From contig NZ_OY771475.1 of assembly GCF_963674635.1 (NCBI RefSeq), positions 4,075,001-4,139,000 on the forward strand: a stretch of 64,000 nt of DNA, in the 5' to 3' direction. Origin of the DNA: Breoghania sp. (GTDB taxonomy: Bacteria; Pseudomonadota; Alphaproteobacteria; Rhizobiales; Stappiaceae). A program made the position numbers and the translations under genes. Position 1 is the first letter of the stretch. Each line of letters opens with the position of its first letter. The notes under the pieces are model-generated. The model saw only the letters and a list, made by a program, of their open reading frames with translations, did not search any database and was not told where the DNA came from. Below are positions 44,769 through 54,111 of this stretch, one piece after another.

Positions 44769-45952
44769 GAAAGCGCCGTGACCCAAGGGCCGAGCGGGCG
44801 GCGAAGCTTCTGCCGGCAAAGGCCCGCCCGCGTTACGGGCTGACGGCTGCAAGGCCCGAGGGGCGGCCGCGCCGAAATCCGCGGGCGGAGCGCAAGGCTG
44901 CGACGGTGGCGGAAAGCCCTCGGCTTCGCATCGCCCGGAAAGGCGGTGGTTTGCCGGGAACCGGCGCAAGGCATGTCGAGGATCTGGCCGTCAAGGTCGC
45001 GCCGGAACCGCGCATCATCGCGGACCCGGTCTTTCATGTCCTGGTGATTGCCAGGGCTCGTGAGATCGACCGGCAGATGATCGGTGCGGCGCGCGCGATC
45101 GCCGATGCGGGCGGTGGGGCGGTTTGTGTCGCTTCTCCCTTCAAGGCGGAGGATTGGGCGCAAGCCGGGGCGGACCGGGTGATGCCGCTTTCGGGGCCCG
45201 AGCCCGAGATTTTTGACCCGGAAGCACGCGCTGGCGCGGTGCTTGCCGCCATCGCCTCGCTGAAGCCGGCCCATGTGCTCTTTGCGGAGACGCAGGACGA
45301 TGGCGATATCGCGCGCCGTGTCGCGGCGCGGCTGGGCGAGCGGCTCTTCGCAGGCGTTGAGGATATCCGCGAGGGCCGCGCGATCCGCAGGGCCAATGGG
45401 GGACGTGATGCGTTGAGCGTCGAGGTGCCCCGGCTCTTGACGATTGCCGTCGATGCCTTCGCCCGTCACGAAGGCGCGCCGCATGAGGCGCGCGAGATCG
45501 AGGGGCCGGAGTGTGAGGCCGTTCAAAAGGGCATCGTGGAGGCGAACGCCGTGCCGGTGGATCCCGATACGGTTGCGCTGGCAGAGGCCGATTTTCTGCT
45601 GAGTGGCGGCAATGGTGTGACGGACTGGGACGCCTTCGCCGAACTTGCCGGATTGCTGGGGGCAACGCGCGCGGGGAGCCGGGTTGTCTGCGATCAGGGA
45701 CATCTCCCGCGTGAGCGGCAGGTCGGGGCCTCGGGTACGCTGGTGACCGCTGGTTGCTATTTCGCGCTCGGCATATCGGGCGCGCCGCAGCACCTGCAGG
45801 GCATTCAGAGGGTGGGCCGCGTCGTGGCGGTCAACACCGATCTTCATGCGGACATGGTCAAGCGCGCGGATCTCGCCATCGTTGCGGATGCTCAACAAGT
45901 CATGCCCGCGCTTATCCGGCTTCTGACGTCAAAACGGGGGAGAGCGGAATGA
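44765..45952 (+). CDS. etfA: Electron transfer flavoprotein alpha-like subunit of the Dgc system
   Basis: This 395-residue protein carries the FAD-binding ETF alpha half at the C-terminus (FLLSGGNGVTDWDAFAELA; QVGASGTLV; GISGAPQHLQGI; VAVNTDLHADM). The first 90 residues are very basic, with RRDPRAERAAK and RRNPRAERKAA as a near-repeat. The family linked to DgcAB shows similar N-terminal RRDPRAE sequence, so this is probably a family trait and not a misplaced start. It overlaps dgcB and etfB by four bases each. It should shuttle electrons between the demethylase and DgcB. Confidence 0.9.
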   Translation: MRKRRDPRAERAAKLLPAKARPRYGLTAARPEGRPRRNPRAERKAATVAESPRLRIARKGGGLPGTGARHVEDLAVKVAPEPRIIADPVFHVLVIARAREIDRQMIGAARAIADAGGGAVCVASPFKAEDWAQAGADRVMPLSGPEPEIFDPEARAGAVLAAIASLKPAHVLFAETQDDGDIARRVAARLGERLFAGVEDIREGRAIRRANGGRDALSVEVPRLLTIAVDAFARHEGAPHEAREIEGPECEAVQKGIVEANAVPVDPDTVALAEADFLLSGGNGVTDWDAFAELAGLLGATRAGSRVVCDQGHLPRERQVGASGTLVTAGCYFALGISGAPQHLQGIQRVGRVVAVNTDLHADMVKRADLAIVADAQQVMPALIRLLTSKRGRAE

Positions 45953-46761
45953 GGATCGCGGTTTTTCTTTCCCTTGGTCGGCATCCGGCAAACGGTCGTG
46001 CGCGCCGCGCGGAGCTCGATGCGAAGGCGCTGGAACTGGCGCTCGGTCTAGCGGTCGATCTTACTTGGGGGCCTTCGGAAATCCATGCTGTTCACGCGGG
46101 CGATCCGTCAGCGGATGCCTTGCGCGACTATCTCGGCATGGGACTGCACAGGCTTCATGTGCTGGATGTGGCGCACGGGGACGATCCGGTGCCTGCCCTC
46201 AAGGCCCATCTGGAGGCGATCCGTCCGGATATCGTTCTCACTGGCCTGCGCGCAGAGGCGGGCGAGGGCAGCGGAATGGTGCCCTATCTCTTGGCCGAAG
46301 CGCTGCGGGCTTCGCTCGTTGCCGATGTGGCCGGAATAGTGAGCCTGGGCGATGAGGTCACCGTCCTACAGGCCCTGCCGCGCGGCCGGCGCAGGCAGGT
46401 CACACTGCGCCTTCCCGCGGTGTTGCCGGTCAATGCCGCCGCGCCGGAACCGCGTGCGCCTGCCTTTGCGCGGGCGCGGCGCGGGATCATCGAACCCCAT
46501 GCGGTTGAAAGCGTGGCGGACGGTTTCCTCACCATGTGCGAGACGGAACCCTGGCGCGCACGCCCCAAGCGCATGGGACTTCCCACAGGCGCCTCGGCAG
46601 CGCAGCGCATGAAGGCGATGACGGAGGCGCGCGCAGGCGATGGGCAGGTGATGGTTCGCCCCACGCCCGATGAAGCCGCAGCCGCCCTTTATGACTATCT
46701 CGTCGCGCATCGTTTTCTTGGTCCCGAAGAGGACAGCAGGAGCGCCGACACGAAAAAATGA
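45949..46761 (+). CDS. etfB: Electron transfer flavoprotein beta-like subunit of the Dgc system
   Basis: This 270-residue partner of the ETF alpha-like subunit starts at the ATG at 45949, overlapping the etfA stop (ATGA). ETF beta blocks seen are MRIAVFLSLGRHPANG, DILTGLRAEAGEGSG-like IVLTGLRAEAGEGSGMVPYL, and LRLPAVLPVNAAAPEPR. AMP binding of classical ETF is not clearly conserved. The gene is the last of dgcAB-etfAB, with about 200 bases before gbcA. Confidence 0.88.
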   Translation: MRIAVFLSLGRHPANGRARRAELDAKALELALGLAVDLTWGPSEIHAVHAGDPSADALRDYLGMGLHRLHVLDVAHGDDPVPALKAHLEAIRPDIVLTGLRAEAGEGSGMVPYLLAEALRASLVADVAGIVSLGDEVTVLQALPRGRRRQVTLRLPAVLPVNAAAPEPRAPAFARARRGIIEPHAVESVADGFLTMCETEPWRARPKRMGLPTGASAAQRMKAMTEARAGDGQVMVRPTPDEAAAALYDYLVAHRFLGPEEDSRSADTKK

Positions 46762-46791
46762 CGCGGCGGCTTCCGGGGTTCTGCGTAATCT

Positions 46792-46819
46792 TGTCGGTTT
46801 GAGAAAACTCTCTGTCGCA
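46792..46819 (+). promoter_or_regulatory. Paired TGTCG half-sites upstream of gbcA
   Basis: TGTCGGT at 46792 and TGTCGCA at 46813 stand in direct orientation 21 bp apart, about 140 bases before the chosen gbcA start. This repeats the layout upstream of dgcA, with one half-site weaker. It is the likely operator for the betaine-responsive AraC-type regulator. Confidence 0.48.
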
Positions 46820-46961
46820 AATCAGTACGCCGGGCCTTTCTGCGAAGCAGACAATCAGCGGATTGCAGATTCTCCTGCGGCCCGAGCCATGCGCCGGTCA
46901 GCCTCGCCGGATGTGTTCCGCCCGTGGCCGTGGAAGCCCTGTCAGGGAGGGAATGATCGTC

Positions 46962-48248
46962 ATGACGGACGCACACGCGATCATGGACATGTTGCGTCGG
47001 CGCATGCCCGGCTACAGTCTCGATGCGCCGCTCTATAAGAGCCAGGCGGTGCATGATCTCGACATGGACCTGATTTTCTACCGTCACTGGATCTTCGTGG
47101 GCGTGACGCCCGATGTGCCGGAACCGGGCGACGTGATGACCGTGGAGGTGGGGGCGAGTTCGGTTCTCGTCATTCGCGGCGAGGACGGTGAAATCCGCGC
47201 CTTCCACAATGTCTGCCGTCACCGCGGCGCGCGGCTTCTGAGTGGACCGAAGGGCACGGTTGGCAACATCGTGTGCCGCTATCACGGCTGGACCTATGGC
47301 GAGACGGGCGAGTTGCTTTTCGCCGAGCATATGGGGCCGGATTTCGACCGCTCCTGCCACGGGCTGAAGCCGGTTCACCTGCGCACGCTGGCGGGGCTGA
47401 TCTTCATCTGTCTGGCCGATGAGGCTCCTGATGATTTCGACCGCATGGCGCAAGACATTTCGCCCTATATCGCGCCGCATGATCTTGCCAATTCGAAGGT
47501 TGCCCACTCCTGGGACCTGATTGAATACGGCAACTGGAAGCTGACGATGGAGAACAACCGCGAGTGCTATCACTGCGCGGGCAACCATCCGGAGCTGACG
47601 GTGCCTTTGCAGGAATACGGCTTCGGCTTCGCCCCCGATGAACTCGACGATTATCGCAAGGCGGATGTCGCCAAATATCAGGCCGAGCTTGATGTTGCCT
47701 ATGCGCGCTGGGCGAAGATGGGGCTGCCCTCGCAGGAGCTTGAGAACCTTGCCGCAGTGACGGGCTATCGCACGCAGCGGCTTGTGCTGATGGGGGCGGG
47801 CGAATCCCACACACTCGATACGCGCCGCGCCTGCAAGAAGTTGCTCGGCTCCTTCACAGATGGGCGGCTCGGCGGGCTTTCCTTCTGGACGCACCCCAAT
47901 TCCTGGCACCACTTCATGGCCGACCATGCGGTCACCTTCATGTGCATGCCGCTCGGTCCGGACCGTACATTGGTGCGCACGAAGTGGCTCGTTCACAAGG
48001 ATGCGGTGGAAGGGGTCGATTACGATCTGGAAAACCTCACCCGCGTGTGGACCATGACCAACCAGCAGGATGCGGATCTGGTGGCGTTGGCCCATAGCGG
48101 CATCGCGCAGCCTGCCTATGAAGCTGGGCCCTATTCGCAATTCACCGAAAGTTTCGTGGAGAGCTTCTGCCAGTGGTACGCCGGGCGCATCGCTGCAGGG
48201 CTTGGACAATCGCTGACCCGCGTCGATGAGACGGTGGCGGCAGAGTGA
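46962..48248 (+). CDS. gbcA: Glycine betaine demethylase, Rieske oxygenase subunit
   Basis: GbcA is a Rieske non-haem iron oxygenase that removes one methyl from glycine betaine, yielding dimethylglycine and formaldehyde. The Rieske cluster motif is CRHRGARLL with CRYHGWTYG 20 or so residues later, and the mononuclear iron site is in MENNRECYHCAGNHPEL. The ATG at 46962 (428 residues, MTDAHAIMDMLRRRMPGYSL) is preferred because the GGAGGG sits eight bases before it; an ATG at 46953 is too close. A closely related family, the stachydrine demethylases, cannot be fully excluded, but the betaine context favours GbcA. The reductase gene follows. Confidence 0.9.
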   Translation: MTDAHAIMDMLRRRMPGYSLDAPLYKSQAVHDLDMDLIFYRHWIFVGVTPDVPEPGDVMTVEVGASSVLVIRGEDGEIRAFHNVCRHRGARLLSGPKGTVGNIVCRYHGWTYGETGELLFAEHMGPDFDRSCHGLKPVHLRTLAGLIFICLADEAPDDFDRMAQDISPYIAPHDLANSKVAHSWDLIEYGNWKLTMENNRECYHCAGNHPELTVPLQEYGFGFAPDELDDYRKADVAKYQAELDVAYARWAKMGLPSQELENLAAVTGYRTQRLVLMGAGESHTLDTRRACKKLLGSFTDGRLGGLSFWTHPNSWHHFMADHAVTFMCMPLGPDRTLVRTKWLVHKDAVEGVDYDLENLTRVWTMTNQQDADLVALAHSGIAQPAYEAGPYSQFTESFVESFCQWYAGRIAAGLGQSLTRVDETVAAE

Positions 48249-48304
48249 CGGGGCAATCGACAGGGCCGGCATGGCCCGCGCGTGGAAATGAGGATCAGAC
48301 CGTC

Positions 48305-49411
48305 ATGCTCATGCAGACCCCGCCAGCGTTCAAAGGCGATATGGAAACCGTGCTGCCCGTGTGGGACGCGGATGTGGACGAGGTGCTCGTCTGTCGGCAG
48401 GTGCGCGAGGAAACCCACGACGTGAAGACCTTTGTCTTTGCGCCGCGCACACCCGCCCAGTTCCGCTTCAGGCCGGGCCAGTTCCTGACGCTCGACCTTC
48501 CCCTCCCAAGCGGCACGATCCAGCGTTGCTACACGATCTCGGCGTCTGCCGCGCGGCCTTTCCGGGCCTCCATCACGGTGAAGCGTGTGCCCGGAGGCAT
48601 CGCCTCCAACTGGCTGCACGACAATCTGAAACCCGGCATGGAAATCAGCGCCACGGGACCGATGGGTGATTTCACGCCCGATCTCGCCTCGCCGCGCAAA
48701 TGGCTGCTTCTTTCGGCGGGAAGCGGGATCACGCCGCTCATGTCCATGGCGCGCACCAGCACGGATCTGGGCGAGGATCGCGACATGATCTTTGTCCATG
48801 CAGCGCGCAGTCCCGCCGACATCATCTTTCGCCAGGAACTCGACATGATGGCGCGCCAGCAGGACGGGATGCGGCTGGCGCTGATCTGCGAAAACCTCTC
48901 CGCCGAAAAGAGCTGGCCAGGACTGACCGGGCGACTGTCGCCGGTGATGCTCCAGCTCATCGCGCCCGATCTCGATGAGCGCGACATCTATTGCTGTGGG
49001 CCTGCTCCTTTCATGGAAGCGGTCTGCATCATGCTGGGCGAGCTTGGCTTCGACATGGAGCGCTACCATCAGGAGAGCTTCGATTTTGCGGCACAGGACG
49101 AGGACATCGCGCTGGAAGAGTTTCAGGCGATGGAGGAGGTGCAGCACGATACGTTCCGCGTGGAGCTTGCGCGCAGCGGCCATGTGCTGGAATGCGCGCC
49201 GGACATGACCATCCTGAACGCGGCGCGCGCGGCGGGCCTCAAGCTGCCATCCTCCTGCGCGCGTGGGCTATGTGGAAGCTGCAAGAGCCACATGATCTCC
49301 GGTTCGGTGGACATGAAGCATGGCGGCGGCATCCGCCAGCGCGAGATCGATCAGGGCCAGGTCCTGCTGTGCTGTTCCCGCCCGACCTCCGATGTGGTGA
49401 TCGACCGATAA
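48305..49411 (+). CDS. gbcB: Glycine betaine demethylase, ferredoxin reductase subunit
   Basis: GbcB passes electrons from NAD(P)H through FAD and a 2Fe-2S centre to GbcA. Order: FAD domain (RCYTISASAARP), NAD domain (LLSAGSGITPLMSMARTS; YCCGPAPFMEAV), and a C-terminal plant-type ferredoxin (CARGLCGSCKSHM and, later, LLCCSRP). The ATG at 48305 gives 368 residues, in line with relatives. A GTG at 48245, overlapping the gbcA stop, is an alternative that adds 20 residues. The operon ends here; the transporter genes are on the opposite strand. Confidence 0.9.
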   Translation: MLMQTPPAFKGDMETVLPVWDADVDEVLVCRQVREETHDVKTFVFAPRTPAQFRFRPGQFLTLDLPLPSGTIQRCYTISASAARPFRASITVKRVPGGIASNWLHDNLKPGMEISATGPMGDFTPDLASPRKWLLLSAGSGITPLMSMARTSTDLGEDRDMIFVHAARSPADIIFRQELDMMARQQDGMRLALICENLSAEKSWPGLTGRLSPVMLQLIAPDLDERDIYCCGPAPFMEAVCIMLGELGFDMERYHQESFDFAAQDEDIALEEFQAMEEVQHDTFRVELARSGHVLECAPDMTILNAARAAGLKLPSSCARGLCGSCKSHMISGSVDMKHGGGIRQREIDQGQVLLCCSRPTSDVVIDR

Positions 49412-49540
49412 AGGGCAGGGCGCGGAAGCGGTGCGGCCAGCCGATCCTTCGCGACGCGCCCTGCGCGCGCCACGCGAAGGGTTACAGGAGGGAGGGCCTG
49501 TCCCGCGCCGCTTTTGACCTCCCGCACACCTCTTCCCAAA

Positions 49541-49571
49541 CAAAAAGACCGGGCGCACGGGGCGCCCGGTC
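49541..49571 (-). terminator. Intrinsic terminator of the proVWX operon
   Basis: On the minus strand GACCGGGCGC pairs with GCGCCCGGTC across a five-base loop and is followed by TTTTTGTTTGGG. It lies about 40 bases past the stop of the binding-protein gene and is the clearest intrinsic terminator in the window. Confidence 0.85.
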
Positions 49572-49607
49572 CTGTCATTGCCTGAAAAGGCTCAGCCGAA
49601 GTCCGGC

Positions 49608-50609
49608 TTACTTCGCGGCGGCGCGCGCAGCTTCCAGCCAGCCGTCGACGGCAGCCTTGTTGGCTTCGATCCACGCGGCGGCCTGAGCCTTCACGTCGTC
49701 GTCGCCATCGTTCATCGCGGAGTTCTGCGCGTAGATGTCCGAGAGCGGAATCTTGACTTCCTCAAGCAGCTTCTTCGCGGCCGGGTTGGCCTTCAGGAAC
49801 TCGGAATTCGCGACCGGCACGATGTCGTTGGCCTGGAAGCCCATGGTGCAGGGGTCGGCGACGCAGGTTTCGAGGCCGACAGCCGGTTCCGGCATCTCGA
49901 TGCTGTCGTCGGTGGTGGCCTCGATCCACATCACGTCCTTGCCCGGGGACAGCTCGTTCACCGTCCAGTTCGGCGTCCAGGTGTAGAACAGCACGTGCTC
50001 ACCGGCCTGATAGGCGGCGATGGCATCAGCCATGGAGGCGGAGTAACCGGCCTTGATCTGGTTGATGTCGTCGGTCAGCTTGAGCTTGTCGAGCGTCTCG
50101 GAGATACGCACCTCGCAGCCCCAGCCCGGGGGGCAGGCCACGAGGTCGGCCTTGCCGTCGCCATTGCGGTCGAACGCCTTCTTGACGTCGTCGCGCTTGA
50201 AGTCCTCAAGCGACTTGATGCCGAATTCGTCGATCGCCTTCTTGTCGACGAGGTAACCCTGCAAAGCACCGCCCTTGGCGACCGCGCCGACGATCTCGGC
50301 CCCCTGGTCGATGGTGTCCTTGTAGGTCTCATGCAGCGGGAACCAGCCGTTCACCCACAGGTCCATGTCGCCCTGGGCGACGGACTGGTAGAAGGCGGGC
50401 GCGTCGAGCGTGGTCGGGCCCTTCACGTCGTAGCCGAGCTTCTGAAGGAGCTGGCTGTAGATCTCGGCGTGGAACCAGCCGGTATCCCAGGTCGCCTGAG
50501 ACATCTTCACGGTGACACCATCGCCGGGCTCTTCGGCCATGGCAGCCATCGGCGAAAGGCCGGCCGCGATCACGGCCACGGCTGTCAGGGAACGCATTAG
50601 ATGACGCAT
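49608..50609 (-). CDS. proX: Glycine betaine/proline ABC transporter substrate-binding protein
   Basis: This is the periplasmic binding protein of a betaine-type importer. The ATG at 50609 gives 333 residues with a signal peptide of about 25 residues (LTAVAVIAAGLSPMAAMA). The mature start DGVTVKMSQATWDTGWFHAE and DLWVNGWFPLHETY, rich in Trp, suit the aromatic cage that binds quaternary ammonium groups in this family (OpuAC). GGAGAG precedes the ATG. It is the third gene of the minus-strand operon proV-proW-proX, which converges on gbcB, and should supply substrate for the catabolic genes. Confidence 0.9.
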   Translation of the reverse strand: MRHLMRSLTAVAVIAAGLSPMAAMAEEPGDGVTVKMSQATWDTGWFHAEIYSQLLQKLGYDVKGPTTLDAPAFYQSVAQGDMDLWVNGWFPLHETYKDTIDQGAEIVGAVAKGGALQGYLVDKKAIDEFGIKSLEDFKRDDVKKAFDRNGDGKADLVACPPGWGCEVRISETLDKLKLTDDINQIKAGYSASMADAIAAYQAGEHVLFYTWTPNWTVNELSPGKDVMWIEATTDDSIEMPEPAVGLETCVADPCTMGFQANDIVPVANSEFLKANPAAKKLLEEVKIPLSDIYAQNSAMNDGDDDVKAQAAAWIEANKAAVDGWLEAARAAAK

Positions 50610-50708
50610 ATGTCTCTCCGTCTTTGGAATGGGAATGCGGGGCCGGACCCTCCCACGGATACACGGCCCTCGGTGTGCCGGGCGCAAGGGCCCGGCGGAA
50701 GACGGCCC

Positions 50709-51665
50709 TTAGGCCGCCTTGTCCTGTGGCGCCGCGGCCCCGGCTGTCGCCGAAGGTGCAGCTTCCGTGTTCTGGCCCCGGAAGAAGGACATCAGCGCAT
50801 CGCGCAGCGACGAGCCGCCTGTCCGCGGTTCCGCCAAACCCTGGGTAATGCGGTCCAGAATGATGGCCAGAATGACGATGCCAACGCCGCCGGACATGGC
50901 CTGTCCGACATTCAGACGGCCCAGGCCGGTATTGACGACGAGGCCAAGTCCGCCCGCGCCGATAAGCGCGGCAATGACGACCATGGACAGCGCCAGCATG
51001 AGGGTCTGGTTGAGACCGGCCATGATGGTGCGCATGGCGAGCGGGATCTGCACTTCCCACAGCATCTGCCATGAGGTGGATCCGAAGGCTTCCGCCGCCT
51101 CGATCAGGTCGGCGCGCACGTTGCGGATGCCGAGATTGGTCATGCGGATGATGGGCGGCAGGGCGAAGATGATGGTCGCGATGATGCCCGGCGTCATGCC
51201 GACGCCGAAGAGCATGACGATTGGCACCAGATAGACGAAACTCGGGACCGTCTGCATGACGTCGAGGATCGGGCGCACGATCTTCCACGCAAGGTCATTG
51301 CGCGCGACCAGAATGCCCACCGGAATGCCGATGACCGTACAGAACAGCACTGAGGTGATGATCATCGAAAGCGTCGTCATGGTTTCCGGCCACAGGCCGA
51401 TCATGTCGACGAAGGCCAGGCCGATAATGGCGAGGATCGCCATGTTGCGGCTGACGATGCGCCAGGCCAGGAGGGCGAAGACCGCGGTGACGACGACCAT
51501 CGGCACCCACGACAGAAAGGCGTCGAGGGTGTTCAGAACCTCGGTGACCGGCACCTGAAGAGCGCGGAAGAACGGGCGGAAGTACGGGACCAGGAAGCCA
51601 CGCACGAACGTGTTCATCCAGTCGTCGAACGGAATGGTGACGAGATCGTGGGGACTGATCATCAC
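50709..51665 (-). CDS. proW: Glycine betaine/proline ABC transporter permease
   Basis: This 318-residue inner-membrane permease has about six to seven hydrophobic segments and the inner-membrane-component EAA loop (EAAEAFGSTSWQMLWEVQIP). PSFVYLVPIVMLFGVG and LPPIIRMTNLGIRNV are typical ProW/OpuAB blocks. The C-terminal tail is Ala-rich and variable. It overlaps the ATPase gene by four bases and precedes the binding-protein gene by 100. Confidence 0.92.
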   Translation of the reverse strand: MMISPHDLVTIPFDDWMNTFVRGFLVPYFRPFFRALQVPVTEVLNTLDAFLSWVPMVVVTAVFALLAWRIVSRNMAILAIIGLAFVDMIGLWPETMTTLSMIITSVLFCTVIGIPVGILVARNDLAWKIVRPILDVMQTVPSFVYLVPIVMLFGVGMTPGIIATIIFALPPIIRMTNLGIRNVRADLIEAAEAFGSTSWQMLWEVQIPLAMRTIMAGLNQTLMLALSMVVIAALIGAGGLGLVVNTGLGRLNVGQAMSGGVGIVILAIILDRITQGLAEPRTGGSSLRDALMSFFRGQNTEAAPSATAGAAAPQDKAA

Positions 51666-52939
51666 GCCCTCCCTTCTTCTTTTTCGGTTTCGCCTGCATC
51701 GGCGAGGGTGGTCGCTTGGGGAGCCGCAGTCTCTGCGGATCCTGCATCGTCCGTTTCTTCTTCTGCCGGATCCTCATCGGGGATCAGGTGCTCGAAGATG
51801 GATTCAGGTGCGATCACGCCCAGCAGGCGCCCCTTCTCGTCGGTCACTGCAACGGGCACACCGCTCTGGGCGGCGGAGAACAGCTCGTTCAGATAGACGT
51901 CCTCGTTCACCGAAGGCGGCTCGGCCTGCATCAGTTTGCGGACCGGGGTATTCGGATCGACCGAGCTTGCGTCGTGGCGTGTGACGAAGCCGATGGCCTT
52001 GCCCTTCTGCACCACGTGGATGGTCTCGATCTCGTTCGAATCCATGACCTTCAGAACATCTGCGGCGGTCGCCGTGTAGGGAACCTGGGAGGCTTCCTGC
52101 AGAATGTCGGAGGCGGTGTAGACGCGACTGCGATCGATGTCGGCCACGAAGGCGCGGACATAATCGTCGGCGGGCTCGGAAACGATATCCTGCGCGGTGC
52201 CGACCTGCACGAAGGAGCCGTCCTTCATGATCGCGATGCGATCCCCCAGAAGCAGCGCCTCGTTGAGATCGTGCGTGATGAAGATGATGGTCTTCTTGAG
52301 TTCCTTCTGAAGAACGACCAGCTCTTCCTGCATCTCCCGGCGGATCAGCGGATCGAGCGCCCCGAAGGGTTCGTCCATGAGAAGGATCTCAGGATCGGTT
52401 GCCAGTCCGCGGGCCAGACCCACGCGCTGCTGCATGCCGCCGGAAAGTTGCGAAGGCAGGCTGTCGGCGTGATCCTGAAGGCCGACCTTGGCGAGCGCGT
52501 TGATCGCCGTCTGGCGACGCTCGTCCTTGCCGGCGCCCTTGACCTTCAACCCGTAGGCGACGTTTTCGCCGACGGTCTTGTGCGGAAACAGGGCGAAATG
52601 CTGGAAGACCATGGTGATCTTGCGGCGACGAATGTCGCGAAGGCGGGATTTGCCGCAGGACGCGATGTCGTCTTTGTCGATCCAGATTTCACCAGATGTC
52701 GGCGGAATGAGGCCGTTGAGCATGCGCACCAGGGTGGACTTGCCTGACCCCGAAAGGCCCATGATGACGAAGATCTCGCCTTCCTGAACCTCGAAGCTGA
52801 CATCGTTGACGCCAACGACAACACCGGTTTCGCGAAAAATATGTTCTTTCGATTCACCGCGTTGGAGGCGCTTTAACCCCTCACCCTTCGGGTCGTTGAA
52901 GAGCTTGGAGAGTTTTTTGACGATCAGTTTTACACTCAT
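51662..52939 (-). CDS. proV: Glycine betaine/proline ABC transporter ATPase with CBS domains
   Basis: This 425-residue ATPase of the OpuA/ProV family energises the transporter. It has the ProV-type N-terminus (KNLSKLFNDP-like KKLSKLFNDPKGEGL), Walker A GLSGSGKST, signature QLSGGMQQRV, Walker B ILLMDEPFGALDP, then two CBS motifs in the C-terminal third, which in OpuA sense ionic strength. A Glu- and Ala-rich tail ends the protein. It is the first gene of the operon, with a long upstream region. Confidence 0.92.
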   Translation of the reverse strand: MSVKLIVKKLSKLFNDPKGEGLKRLQRGESKEHIFRETGVVVGVNDVSFEVQEGEIFVIMGLSGSGKSTLVRMLNGLIPPTSGEIWIDKDDIASCGKSRLRDIRRRKITMVFQHFALFPHKTVGENVAYGLKVKGAGKDERRQTAINALAKVGLQDHADSLPSQLSGGMQQRVGLARGLATDPEILLMDEPFGALDPLIRREMQEELVVLQKELKKTIIFITHDLNEALLLGDRIAIMKDGSFVQVGTAQDIVSEPADDYVRAFVADIDRSRVYTASDILQEASQVPYTATAADVLKVMDSNEIETIHVVQKGKAIGFVTRHDASSVDPNTPVRKLMQAEPPSVNEDVYLNELFSAAQSGVPVAVTDEKGRLLGVIAPESIFEHLIPDEDPAEEETDDAGSAETAAPQATTLADAGETEKEEGRA

Positions 52940-53749
52940 GTGATCTTAGTAGCCTGCCTGAACAGAAATTGAAACCATAGAGAAGGTTTCTTCGACGGCA
53001 AATTCGGTGTCATATCGCCAGACTGTCGAGCCTTGTATGGCGATTGAATCCCCGTGAATCCGCGTGATACGTGTCGGGAAAGAGAAAATACTGATTTATC
53101 GTCTCGTATATCTTTGGAAATATCGAGGAGGGTGTTTTTTTCATTATTTTTACTTTCTTCCTGAGTGTCTTGATGCACATTGGGGTGGAGCTGCGAACAA
53201 GAAAATGCACCCGTTACCGTATTCCGCATGTTTAACAGGAGGCGATCTGCCGAGCGCCCGTTCCAAAGACCTGCCTTGCGCGCCAGATGCTTCGGTTTTG
53301 TGCGATTGTACAAAGCAACATTTCCCGGTATCTCCGGCGAGTACAGGATCGGTGTTGCCGCAAGGATACTGTGTCGGCGGCCCGCGGCTGACAATCCTGG
53401 CCTGCACATGCGCACATGAACGCCAACAGAGCCGTCAGGATCTGTGGCATTCGATATTTCAGCATTTCTTTCTCTTGCCCCAGCCTTGTCTCACACCCCT
53501 TTGACAGGGGCGCGCTCAGGCGTCGGGAAAACCGGATGTGATTTGCCGGATCCTTTTCGCCTTCATTGCCCAAACGCCCTCAGCGGGCATCCGGTTCCCA
53601 AAAAAGTCAAAAAAAAGGCAACGGTGCGCAGATGGCCCCTGACCATGCAGATGGCATGGGGGCTCGGGGCTTTCCGACGGCAAGACGCAGCCGTCAGACC
53701 GCAGCGCGCGATCGGGCAGCAGGAGAAGCGGGGGGAGGGGCGGTGCGGC
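52940..53749. other. Intergenic region upstream of proVWX, partly AT-rich
   Basis: About 810 bases lie between the proV start and the end of fdsD. The part 53050-53170 is AT-rich for this genome, with a run TTTTTTT at about 53130. It should contain the proVWX promoter. Short frames on both strands are not protein-like. I found no TGTCG pair at 21-bp spacing here, so the transporter may not share the dgcA/gbcA operator type. Confidence 0.5.
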
Positions 53750-53974
53750 TCAGCTTGCGGCGTGGGGGAAATGGATTTGTGCGGCAGCGCGGATCACGAG
53801 CGGATTGAGGGTGCTGTCGTCGGCTGCGAGGATCTCGGCAAGCTGCCGGCGCATGCGCGGATCCCAGAACTTGTTGATATGGGCCGCGACGCCCGCGGCC
53901 TGGTCTTCGCTCGGCTGGGTTTCGAAGAAGGTGGCGATCTGGTTGGCCTGATAGACGAGCTTTGTTGCCGACAT
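53750..53974 (-). CDS. fdsD: Formate dehydrogenase subunit delta
   Basis: This 74-residue protein matches the FdsD family, needed for assembly and activity of cytoplasmic NAD-dependent molybdenum formate dehydrogenase. The ATG at 53974 gives MSATKLVYQANQIATFFE, with INKFWDPRMRRQLAEILA as the key family block. It lies 137 bases downstream of fdsA. The start at 54025 is in frame but gives a non-family N-terminus. Confidence 0.85.
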   Translation of the reverse strand: MSATKLVYQANQIATFFETQPSEDQAAGVAAHINKFWDPRMRRQLAEILAADDSTLNPLVIRAAAQIHFPHAAS

Positions 53975-54111
53975 ACCGGTCTTTCTCCCTCGATGGGGCG
54001 TCTTGTCATGATCCCGGACCCGCATGCCCGGCCCTGGCTGGGCGGGGGCGCGATTTCCGGGAAATGAAAGGCGGCGGAACGGTGCCCCGACGCCTGTTCA
54101 TGTCAGCACAC

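Noticed and set aside
44636..45898. A 420-codon minus-strand frame across the etfA-like gene
   Set aside because: The plus strand has clear ETF motifs and overlapping junctions with both neighbours. The minus product is a shadow.
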